Shown piece after piece: positions 27,962 to 35,872 of a stretch of DNA of 64,000 bases; positions within the stretch are counted from its first letter, which is position 1, and each line of letters starts with the position of its first letter. Source of the stretch: Candidatus Woesearchaeota archaeon (GTDB taxonomy: Archaea; Nanobdellota; Nanobdellia; Woesearchaeales; UBA525); the NCBI GenBank assembly GCA_028818155.1, contig JAPPOH010000002.1, positions 1 to 64,000 of the forward strand, written 5' to 3'. A program made the translations under genes and the position numbers. The notes beneath the pieces are model-generated. The model had not been told where the DNA came from and searched no databases. It worked only from the letters and a program-made list of their open reading frames with translations.

Positions 27962-28198
27962 TCAGTTTACCGGAAGATGGAGTTGTGTTGGAGGGAGTTG
28001 TGTGCCCGTGACACTTTTGTATGCTGTTCGAACGTACTCTATCATCGGTCTCCTCGGGAGAATAGACCACGGTTCTCGGAGATCAGCCAATACTAAGTAA
28101 AAGTTGTCCTGTTTCTCTTGGGGCAGCTCACGAACATGCTCTCTCCCTGGGAATTCCTGCTTCGGTTTATAATGTTCTACTGAGGCAGTGATCTCCAT
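27962..28198 (-). CDS. orphan hypothetical protein, paralogue of next ORF
   Basis: C-terminal AYKSVTGTQL resembles AYRRVTGRTL of 28223..28495. Confidence 0.4.
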   Translation of the reverse strand: MEITASVEHYKPKQEFPGREHVRELPQEKQDNFYLVLADLREPWSILPRRPMIEYVRTAYKSVTGTQLPPTQLHLPVN

Positions 28199-28222
28199 GA
28201 TGTAAGGGGGTGATGCGGCACA

Positions 28223-28495
28223 TTAAAGTGTATCGATGCTTGTACGAAGCGTTCGTCCGGTGACCCTGCGATATGCCCTCTGAATGTTCACATGAGTCGG
28301 ATCATCTGCAGTATGTGCGTGCGGCTCTGTGAGCTCCTCCTCGAACATGCTGTATACTCGTTGCTGCTGGCGCCAAGGAAGAGCGAGAATCTCTGGCGGT
28401 GTGCCTCCAGGAAGAACATAAGCTGCGAACAGCATTGTACAGTCATCGAGAGTTTGTTTCTCTGCTTTTCGCCGAAATGGGAGTACGTTGGGCAT
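28223..28495 (-). CDS. orphan hypothetical protein, paralogue of previous ORF
   Basis: 90-aa ORF; LPWRQQQRVYSMF...AYRRVTGRTL. Confidence 0.4.
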   Translation of the reverse strand: MPNVLPFRRKAEKQTLDDCTMLFAAYVLPGGTPPEILALPWRQQQRVYSMFEEELTEPHAHTADDPTHVNIQRAYRRVTGRTLRTSIDTL

Positions 28496-28524
28496 GGAGC
28501 TCGGAACGAACAGGTCTTTAAAAT

Positions 28525-28830
28525 CTAATCGAACTTCTCATCCAACAGTTCAGCGAAGACATCCTTGTCCATCCCACCCGTCTGCCTGTGGATCTCCTTC
28601 CCATCTTCAAAGAATAAAAGTGTTGGAATGCTTCTGATGCCGTGTTCACCAGCCAAGTCGCCTTGCTCTTCTGTGTTGACTTTTGCGAAGGTAATGCCTT
28701 CTTTTTCGGCAGCAACCTCTTCAAAGATTGGCGCGAACATCTTACATGGGCCGCACCACGGTGCCCAGAAGTCAATGACTGCCTTTCCTTTGATTGCATC
28801 TGTGAATGTGTCTTGTGTGAGTTCTTCCAT
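28525..28830 (-). CDS. trxA: thioredoxin
   Basis: AVIDFWAPWCGPCKMFAPIFEEVA, IRSIPTLLFFEDGKEI. Confidence 0.93.
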   Translation of the reverse strand: MEELTQDTFTDAIKGKAVIDFWAPWCGPCKMFAPIFEEVAAEKEGITFAKVNTEEQGDLAGEHGIRSIPTLLFFEDGKEIHRQTGGMDKDVFAELLDEKFD

Positions 28831-28864
28831 CATGATCACCAATGTGCTTACTTAGAAACTGTTC

Positions 28865-29047
28865 TTAAAGGTTTTCCTTAGTTGGGTTCGTATAGGAACT
28901 TTGCCCTGTTGGTTGTCTTTCGTAAAGTCGTTGTACTTGAGGAAAGAAGGTGCGCACTCTTTTTGGTAGTGTAAGCCCTGCTGCTCGACGCTCGCATGCA
29001 GCATCCTTCAAGAGAGAGTCTCTTGCTCGTTTATGCTGTTCAAACAT
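28865..29047 (-). CDS. hypothetical small protein
   Basis: MFEQHKRARDSLLKDAACERRAAGLTLPKRVRTFF; small ORF. Confidence 0.25.
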   Translation of the reverse strand: MFEQHKRARDSLLKDAACERRAAGLTLPKRVRTFFPQVQRLYERQPTGQSSYTNPTKENL

Positions 29048-29273
29048 TGTACTCCCCTCTTCTTGCTTCCCTTCTTGCGTATACATGTCTTCGTACTATG
29101 TCAACTCCATCATTATGCCGAACAAGTTCCGGAGAGTGCGAGAGTGCATGCCTTTTCTTCGGGACAGCGAGCGCAGTTGCTATTTTTGCTTGGGCGAGTC
29201 TCTCCATGCGTAATGCATGTGCCGTATGAAACGCGGCTGCTGGCATGTAGGGGAGAACAGTGGCACATTTAAA

Positions 29274-29612
29274 TTACTTCCGCAACGACTTCAAATACCG
29301 TATCTTCTCTTCCAGCCACGGGTGCTTGTAATACTTTCTGATCAACACGAGCGCAAGAAAGAGAAAAACAAACCCCGGTACAATCGGCAGGATAATGCCA
29401 ATCAACCAGCCAATGAGCAGCGCGAAGACAGCAGCCATCGTCAGCAGGTAGAGTAAAAACTTGTATGTTTTTCTGATGCCGCTGTGCTGTCGGAAGTACG
29501 AGCGGAGCAGGTGCAATAACCCTGTCAGGATCGCGAGAATGCAGACAAAGACAAGCACCCCGATTCCTGTGGAAAGTGCTCCCTTCAACAAGAGTGGGTA
29601 CTCCTCGAACAT
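29274..29612 (-). CDS. small integral membrane protein
   Basis: TM segments around GWLIGIILPIVPGFVFLFLALVLIRKYYKHPW. Confidence 0.55.
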   Translation of the reverse strand: MFEEYPLLLKGALSTGIGVLVFVCILAILTGLLHLLRSYFRQHSGIRKTYKFLLYLLTMAAVFALLIGWLIGIILPIVPGFVFLFLALVLIRKYYKHPWLEEKIRYLKSLRK

Positions 29613-30892
29613 TATGTCACCCGTGCAACAAGCTCCTCTGTCGTTAAGAGTGTTTCCTCTCCAGAGTTCATATCCTTCAGCTTACAGACCCCATCGGCGA
29701 TCTCGCGCTTGCCAAGGAACACCACGTAGGGAATGCCTAGCGCGTCAGCGTACTGGAGGTTCTTGCTGATGCCTTTGTCCGTGAGGTCAAGATCCGCGTT
29801 CACACCGGCATCGCGAAGCTGTGCAACAAGCCTCGCAGCTTCAGTCGGCGTCTTAATAGGAATGACGTACACGTCCGTGACCGTCTTTCGTTGCTCCATG
29901 CCCTGCAACTTCAAAGCCTCCATAATGGGCTCGAGGCCAAAGGAGATGCCAACCGCTGGTGCAGGTTTTCCTAAAAACTCACTAATCATGTTATCATACC
30001 TGCCAGCACCAAGCAAGCTACTCGTTAATCGTTCATCATTCCAGAACACTTCGAAAACAGTGCCGGTGTAATATGTTAAGCCACGCGCGAGCGAGGGGTC
30101 AAAGAGAACACGATCCTTTTCCGTAGTACCATGGTAGAGTGCTTGGAGCTTTAACCGGAGTCCTTCCACGCGTGCAAGTGCAGGGAGTGGCCCGTACTGT
30201 TTAAGGATCGCTTGCACCCTGTCTGCTGGCTCAAGCTGCGCGATCCGAATAACATTGTCAAGCGCGTCAGTAGGAATCTCTTTCTCAGTCAGCTCTTTCC
30301 GAACGCCCTCCTCGCCGATCTTCTTGAGTTTGTCGAGTGTGAGGATTGCAGGGATGAGTTGCTCTGCCGCAACACCATCCTTCTTGAGCATGCTATCCAG
30401 GAGTGCCCTGTCATTAAACACGAGCCGAACATCGAGCCCGAGCTCCTTGAAGACGGCGAGTGCAAGCTCAATGCACTGTGCGTCCGCAGCAACGCTTGTC
30501 GTGCCCACAATGTCCGCATCACACTGATAGAACTCGCGATACCTACCAAGTTTGATGGGTCCATCCCTATACACAGGACCGATCACGTAGCGCTTGAATG
30601 GCATCTTCACGTTTGGGTTGCAGCCGATGTACCGTGCGAGTGGGACGGTCATATCATAGCGTAGACCAAGCTTCCTGTCGCCTTGATCGGTGAGCGTGAA
30701 CATCTCTTTGAGGATTTCCTCGCCGCCAGCGAATTTTGATGTCAGCACATCAAGGCGCTCTAAAACGGGAGTCTCCAGCGGGTTAAACCCGAAGCGCTCG
30801 AAGACGGTCTTGAACGTTCCAAGTACCTTGTCACGGAAGAGCTTTTCTTCAGGCGAAAAGTCACGCATGCCCCTCGGGAGTTGGACGTCCAT
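29612..30892 (-). CDS. hisS: histidyl-tRNA synthetase
   Basis: QLPRGMRDFSPEE, LRYDMTVPLARY, YREFYQCDADIVG, ARGLTYYTGTVFEVF, GISFGLEPI. Confidence 0.95.
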   Translation of the reverse strand: MDVQLPRGMRDFSPEEKLFRDKVLGTFKTVFERFGFNPLETPVLERLDVLTSKFAGGEEILKEMFTLTDQGDRKLGLRYDMTVPLARYIGCNPNVKMPFKRYVIGPVYRDGPIKLGRYREFYQCDADIVGTTSVAADAQCIELALAVFKELGLDVRLVFNDRALLDSMLKKDGVAAEQLIPAILTLDKLKKIGEEGVRKELTEKEIPTDALDNVIRIAQLEPADRVQAILKQYGPLPALARVEGLRLKLQALYHGTTEKDRVLFDPSLARGLTYYTGTVFEVFWNDERLTSSLLGAGRYDNMISEFLGKPAPAVGISFGLEPIMEALKLQGMEQRKTVTDVYVIPIKTPTEAARLVAQLRDAGVNADLDLTDKGISKNLQYADALGIPYVVFLGKREIADGVCKLKDMNSGEETLLTTEELVARVT

Positions 30893-31121
30893 GCATGCAA
30901 CAAGATTGCTCTCGTTTAAATATCCATCGACGCGGACTATGCAGTATAGTATACAGAAAGAAAAAATGGCAATAAGGGTTTGCACCGGAGCCTACGTTGC
31001 CACACACGCAAGGTGTGAAACGCTGTAGCAATATCGCCAGTAAGTGGCTTGCGAGTGCACTTATATATTTTGCTATCCATCGACAGATATAAAAGGCTTC
31101 CACTATTGTGTTGAGGAGTGT

Positions 31122-31748
31122 ATGAAACATCTAATCGCTGCGCTCTGCTGTCTGCTCATCTTCTTCGCAGCATGTACACCCCCACCTGAACCTGATATCA
31201 CAGAGAATGATGCTGATGACGATGAAGTGGAAGAGGAACATGAGGAGATCCCCGTAGAGGTTGATGATGAAACAGAGGACATCCTGTACACTACACTCTT
31301 CGCATTCGATAATGTCCAGGAGTACGTCTACAATGCAGAGACGAGCGGTGTGACCGCGACGATCACCACGACTGTTGAGCGTACCGCGAAGGAAGCGCGC
31401 CCTGTGTATGTGCTCACGAATGCAGTGGATGCCGCTGGTGTGAAGACCACAACAGTCATGACGATTGATATCTACACGCACGCGTGTCTTGAGATGAAGA
31501 TTCACGCCATGGTGGACCACGAGCTTGTGCAGCAAACACTCCCCTGCCCGACAGAGGGGTTGAATAGCGCAGCTGTTGCGACGGCGCCTGTTGTGTTCGT
31601 TGAACCTGCGCAGGTAACTGTCCCTGCTGGCACGTTCGATGCTGAAGTGTACACTACAGGAAGCATGCAGTTCTGGCTTGGTGATGCACCCGTCCCTGTA
31701 AAGTATAGTGGCCCGAGCTTCTCCATGGAGCTCGTCTCGTACTCGTAA
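31122..31748 (+). CDS. secreted lipoprotein
   Basis: Lipobox LIFFAACTPPPEPD followed by acidic linker. Confidence 0.65.
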   Translation: MKHLIAALCCLLIFFAACTPPPEPDITENDADDDEVEEEHEEIPVEVDDETEDILYTTLFAFDNVQEYVYNAETSGVTATITTTVERTAKEARPVYVLTNAVDAAGVKTTTVMTIDIYTHACLEMKIHAMVDHELVQQTLPCPTEGLNSAAVATAPVVFVEPAQVTVPAGTFDAEVYTTGSMQFWLGDAPVPVKYSGPSFSMELVSYS

Positions 31749-31782
31749 GCTTTAAAACACACAGAAGTTTCTAGATGCATGC

Positions 31783-31906
31783 GCGGGGGTAGCAAAGCCT
31801 GGTCAAATGCGCAGGACTTAAGAAACTTAAGAACGGAGCTTCGGCAATGACGATTAAGACATCCTGTGACCTAGTGTCTTCGTGGGTTCGAATCCCTCCC
31901 CCCGCA
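31783..31906 (+). tRNA. tRNA-Leu (TAA) with 38-nt intron at 37/38 (31823..31860)
   Basis: Acceptor GCGGGGG/CCCCCGC, anticodon stem CAGGA/TCCTG with CTTAAG|A loop, long variable arm, T loop TTCGAAT. Confidence 0.92.
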
Positions 31907-31998
31907 TTCTTATTTTGAAGTAGTAACATAAGAAAAATTTATAAGGAGCCCTGTATTCTTGCTGTATCCATAGAAGAAGTTTCACTACAGGTGAAGAA

Positions 31999-32556
31999 AT
32001 GCAGAATCTCGCAGGCGTACAGACAGCAGATGAAGCCATTCATGAAGAATTGTTCCTCGCAGATATTGCAGTTGTTCCTGGTAATCCAGCCATTGGGGAG
32101 GTTCCCTATTCACTCACAGGAAAGATCGGCGAGTGGCAGCTCAAGCGTGCATGGAACTACTGGGTTGCAAAGGCACCTCGTAGAAGGGGACTGTCCCTTG
32201 AAGCGGCAACAGCACTACATGAGGCACCATACCCTATATCTGGCAGAGAACAGCCCGTGACATATGGTGAAGTAGTTCGACCTGGAGGCAATAGGAATTG
32301 GGACCCAGAAGACTGCGCACAACACTACGATGCTGATGGTCATGAGCTGATTGTTGATCCAGAAGGTAGTCTGAGAGATCATTGGCAAAAAGCTGTTGCA
32401 AACGATCCATCTAGGCAACCTGACTATGAGAAGCTTCGATTCGTTAGCGGTCTTGGCGACCTTGCTGCATCATCTGTCATCAGCACATATCACATCCATA
32501 CACTCCCAGCATTGAAGACGTTTGCGGGATTTGTGAGAACCCTTCCATCGTCTTGA
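31999..32556 (+). CDS. orphan hypothetical protein
   Basis: 185-aa ORF, no recognised motif. Confidence 0.5.
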   Translation: MQNLAGVQTADEAIHEELFLADIAVVPGNPAIGEVPYSLTGKIGEWQLKRAWNYWVAKAPRRRGLSLEAATALHEAPYPISGREQPVTYGEVVRPGGNRNWDPEDCAQHYDADGHELIVDPEGSLRDHWQKAVANDPSRQPDYEKLRFVSGLGDLAASSVISTYHIHTLPALKTFAGFVRTLPSS

Positions 32557-32593
32557 GATACGCTTTAATACTTACGCATTCTTCTTACGTTCT

Positions 32594-32827
32594 ATGAAAA
32601 CGATGACATGTACGCAACTCGGCGGCGCATGTGAAACTGAATTCCATGCAGAGACCTTTGAAGAAATGGCAGCAATGAGTAAGAATCACGGTATGGAGAT
32701 GCGTGAAGATCCAGCACATCAGGAAGCAATGCAAAAGATGATGGAGCTCATGCAGGACTCTGATGCTATGGCGAAGTGGTTTGCAGAACGACAGGAAGCA
32801 TTCGAAGCGTTGCCTGAAGACAGCTAG
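32594..32827 (+). CDS. DUF1059-like small protein
   Basis: MTCTQLGGACETEFHAETFEEMAAMSKNHGMEMR. Confidence 0.6.
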   Translation: MKTMTCTQLGGACETEFHAETFEEMAAMSKNHGMEMREDPAHQEAMQKMMELMQDSDAMAKWFAERQEAFEALPEDS

Positions 32828-32868
32828 CAACGCATACCCTTATAAACCCCTGGCAGTTCTGCTTTTAA

Positions 32869-33174
32869 ATGATTAAGTTCGACAAGACCATTCCGCCAAG
32901 GAAGAAGCGGAAGAGTCGCGGCAAAGGGGGCAAGCGGAACTTCAAGAATGAGAAGCCAAAGCGCTTCGGAAAGAATCGGAGGGACGCACAGCTCTCAACA
33001 GTCACGTGTGCAACATGCAAAAAAAAGTGTGAAGTGCCCTTCAAGCCGAACTCGAACAAACCGATTTTTTGTGACGCATGCTTCGGGAAGGGTGATGCTG
33101 GAAGAGGAGACCTTCGTAGCATTCACGAAAAGCTTGATAAGATCATGGATGCGCTTGATATTCCGCACAAGTAG
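32869..33174 (+). CDS. small CxxC...CxxC zinc-ribbon protein with basic N-terminus
   Basis: VTCATCKKKCEVPFKPNSNKPIFCDACFGKG. Confidence 0.65.
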   Translation: MIKFDKTIPPRKKRKSRGKGGKRNFKNEKPKRFGKNRRDAQLSTVTCATCKKKCEVPFKPNSNKPIFCDACFGKGDAGRGDLRSIHEKLDKIMDALDIPHK

Positions 33175-33225
33175 AGGAATAGACTTTTAAAGACAGCACA
33201 ATTGTTCATCGCTAGGTGATAGAGT

Positions 33226-33945
33226 ATGAAATACATCGCATTCATAATGATTCTCGCGCTCTTTGTAGCGTGTACTGCACCACCAGAGGACGTGCCGCGA
33301 GCACAACCAGCAGCGCCTGACACTGTCCAGGGTACTGCAGTTGTTGAAGAGCCTGCAGCGGAGCCCGAAGCTCCACCTGCAGAGCCTGTGGATGACATGC
33401 AGCATGATGATATGGACAAACCAATGGAAGACGAGCCTATGGACGACGTCCATCCACATGAGCACAAAGCAGCGATAGAAGCGCATGATGCAGGGGATGA
33501 AGACCACGCAACGTCTGTGCCAGTCAACATGGCAGCAAGCTCCTTCGAGTTTGAAGGGTTCGCGCCAGGCAAGTCACATGCAGGCACATTTGAGGACATG
33601 GAAGGCACACTCTTCTTTGAACATGGCGTCCTTGTTGCTGCAGAAGGAACAATCCAAGCAGTATCTGTCAAGACAGATAGCGAAGGATTGGATAAACACC
33701 TCAGAAATGAGGACTTCTTCCATGTGGAGATGTACCCAACTATTGAAGTGATGACAACAGAGATCAGCGAAGACAGTGTCACAGCAGACATCACGTTCCA
33801 CGGCGTGACGCAGCGGTTAACCTTCCCTGCAGATGTATCAGCTGAAGGCATTAGCGCTGACACAGTGATCAGTATGGAGGACTTTGGAATTTCCTACACT
33901 GGCGTTAATGACGAAGTACGAATCACGTTCAGCTTCGTGCAATAA
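33226..33945 (+). CDS. YceI-like domain lipoprotein with Met/Asp/His-rich linker
   Basis: Lipobox LALFVACTAPP; GFAPGKSHAGTFEDMEGTLFFEHG...DKHLRNEDFFHVEMYPTIEV; linker MQHDDMDKPMEDEPMDDVHPHEH. Confidence 0.75.
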   Translation: MKYIAFIMILALFVACTAPPEDVPRAQPAAPDTVQGTAVVEEPAAEPEAPPAEPVDDMQHDDMDKPMEDEPMDDVHPHEHKAAIEAHDAGDEDHATSVPVNMAASSFEFEGFAPGKSHAGTFEDMEGTLFFEHGVLVAAEGTIQAVSVKTDSEGLDKHLRNEDFFHVEMYPTIEVMTTEISEDSVTADITFHGVTQRLTFPADVSAEGISADTVISMEDFGISYTGVNDEVRITFSFVQ

Positions 33946-34795
33946 TTCTTTTTTTCTTCTTTTCTTGCATTTTTCTATCAATATCCACAGGCTTGCCATA
34001 TCGTGGGTAGCGATGCATTTTCACATATGGTCGTGCGTTTGCCTCAAGAAAAATACATGCTTGCGTGTCATACGCATACTCAATCCCTTTGCTCATGATG
34101 ACATCAATGCCAAGGATGTTCGCGTTGAACGCACGAAGCAATTGCTCAAAGAGCTTCCTGTTTTTTGCAGGCATCGTACCTGGCAGGTTTTCGATGCACC
34201 CTCCGGGCTCGAGTGCAATCTTCCTGCCGAGAGAGACGCGAGCCCCTTTCTTCGGTAGTGTTGTGAGTGGGACAAGAGATCTCTTCGGGTCTATCGGGGA
34301 CATTGTTGGGTAGAGGCCCATCTGCTCGCGCACAGCATTCTCCTGTGCAATCAGCTCAGCAACAGTGCGCTTGCCATCACCAATCACGAATGGCGGGTAC
34401 CTGCGTGTGACCGCGAGTATCTTTCCTCGCCCGATAACAACGCGGTAATTCTTGCCGGAGAGGTACTGCTCAATCACTGTTGTTGGCCAGTAGCACTTCA
34501 CAAGCACCAACGCGCGAAACAATTGTGCGTACGACGTAATCGGAAAGAAGCTGCCACGAGAAAAGCCGCCATAGTTTGGCTTCACAACAACAGGAAACCC
34601 GTATTGCTGCACAAAGCGCAGTGCGCTGAGTGGGTTGAGAAAGACAGCTCCTGCTGCATGCGGGACGCCTTCTTGCGCAAAGGTTGCCCGCGCCCGCTTC
34701 TTTGTTCGTGCTGCTTTTCGTGTTGCATCACTATTGTAGTTTGAACAACTTTGGAGCAGAATATACTCTTTGATGTACGTGATTGGGTTTAGCAT
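33929..34795 (-). CDS. ATP-grasp enzyme (cyanophycin synthetase/RimK-like)
   Basis: FPVVVKPNYGGFSRG, NYRVVIGRGKILAVTRRYPPFVIGDGKRTVAELI, NANILGIDVIMSKG. Confidence 0.75.
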   Translation of the reverse strand: MLNPITYIKEYILLQSCSNYNSDATRKAARTKKRARATFAQEGVPHAAGAVFLNPLSALRFVQQYGFPVVVKPNYGGFSRGSFFPITSYAQLFRALVLVKCYWPTTVIEQYLSGKNYRVVIGRGKILAVTRRYPPFVIGDGKRTVAELIAQENAVREQMGLYPTMSPIDPKRSLVPLTTLPKKGARVSLGRKIALEPGGCIENLPGTMPAKNRKLFEQLLRAFNANILGIDVIMSKGIEYAYDTQACIFLEANARPYVKMHRYPRYGKPVDIDRKMQEKKKKRIIARS

Positions 34796-35769
34796 TTTTT
34801 CCCAATCTTCACGACTTTGTATTCGTGATAGTAGTGCTTTGGCGCGAGATGCAAGAATTTGCGGAGTGTGATGCGTGGCCGCTGTTCTTTGATGAGTGCG
34901 AAGATGTTTGCGATTGTTGTTTTCATGATTGTCCGTCGCTCCTGCATCGGCAGTGTTTCATCGAATGAACTTAATGGGGCGGGGAAGAGGATGTTCATCT
35001 CGAATATTTTGAAGTTTCCTGCGAGCAGGTCACGTTCACTTTTTGCGCGGACGGAAAGCCTGTTGAGTTTGAATTCTTGTATGGTGTTAATGACCGTTTT
35101 GATTGCTGAGAGGTTCTTTCGCAGCAGATCTTTCCGATCTGTGTATGCGGTGCCAAGCAAGTAGGAATTTTTGTATGATAATGTATGTTCCTTTCCCTCT
35201 GGCAATATTGTGTCCAGTTCATCTTGGTTGAGTTTGTGGATCGTTGGCTTGTGTTTAATGTCCAGCTGCCGGATCAGCCAACGGAGTGTGTGGACGCCAT
35301 CGCCATATACTGTGGGGAGTGTGACTTGTGTGATGGAGAGGATTCGTGTCGTGCGCTTGTTGCGAACGTAAAAAATATCGTACTCTTGCTCATACGGGTA
35401 GAATGCTTGGCAGATGTAGTCAACCCCCGCTCCTTGAATGACATGCAAGAAGTGTCGCAGTTGTGTCTTGTTCTGTATTTTCTTCACGCCATGTGCTAGG
35501 AAACCACCCTCTGGTTTGAGTATGACTGGGAACGTAAAGTGTGTTGTGATGAGCTTCGTGTGCTGCGCGACCGTGTCTGTGTGTTTGAGCAGAATACAAC
35601 GGAGCCTGTTCTTTTGTGGCACGTAACCGTTCAGTTCGTACTTTGATGTATAGCCTTTCGCGATGTGCTTACCCTGCAGATTAAAGAAGTGAATGGGTGA
35701 CACGCGATAGCGAAAGCATGCTTGGAAGAAGTAGTAGAGCATTGTTGCAGAGTACACAAACCCCTTCAT
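34789..35769 (-). CDS. ATP-grasp enzyme (cyanophycin synthetase/RimK-like), partner of previous gene
   Basis: FPVILKPEGGFLAHGVKKI, EYDIFYVRNKRTTRILSITQVTLPTVYGDGVHTLRWLI; leaderless start predicted at 35769. Confidence 0.65.
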   Translation of the reverse strand: MKGFVYSATMLYYFFQACFRYRVSPIHFFNLQGKHIAKGYTSKYELNGYVPQKNRLRCILLKHTDTVAQHTKLITTHFTFPVILKPEGGFLAHGVKKIQNKTQLRHFLHVIQGAGVDYICQAFYPYEQEYDIFYVRNKRTTRILSITQVTLPTVYGDGVHTLRWLIRQLDIKHKPTIHKLNQDELDTILPEGKEHTLSYKNSYLLGTAYTDRKDLLRKNLSAIKTVINTIQEFKLNRLSVRAKSERDLLAGNFKIFEMNILFPAPLSSFDETLPMQERRTIMKTTIANIFALIKEQRPRITLRKFLHLAPKHYYHEYKVVKIGKKC

Positions 35770-35872
35770 ACAGGTGCAAGTACGCCATACCCTTATAAAC
35801 CATTTCCCAAAACGGCAGTATTTCGTACAGCTTCCTCGGAACATTTTTATACACTCCGCCATCGACGATTGC

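Noticed and set aside
29040-29246. Minus-strand 68-aa ORF upstream of 28865..29047
   Set aside because: Low-complexity, no start signal or motif; insufficient support
31907-32600. Possible integration at tRNA-Leu 3' end around orphan 31999..32556
   Set aside because: Only a 9-bp match (CGCATTCTT) on the far side; not above chance
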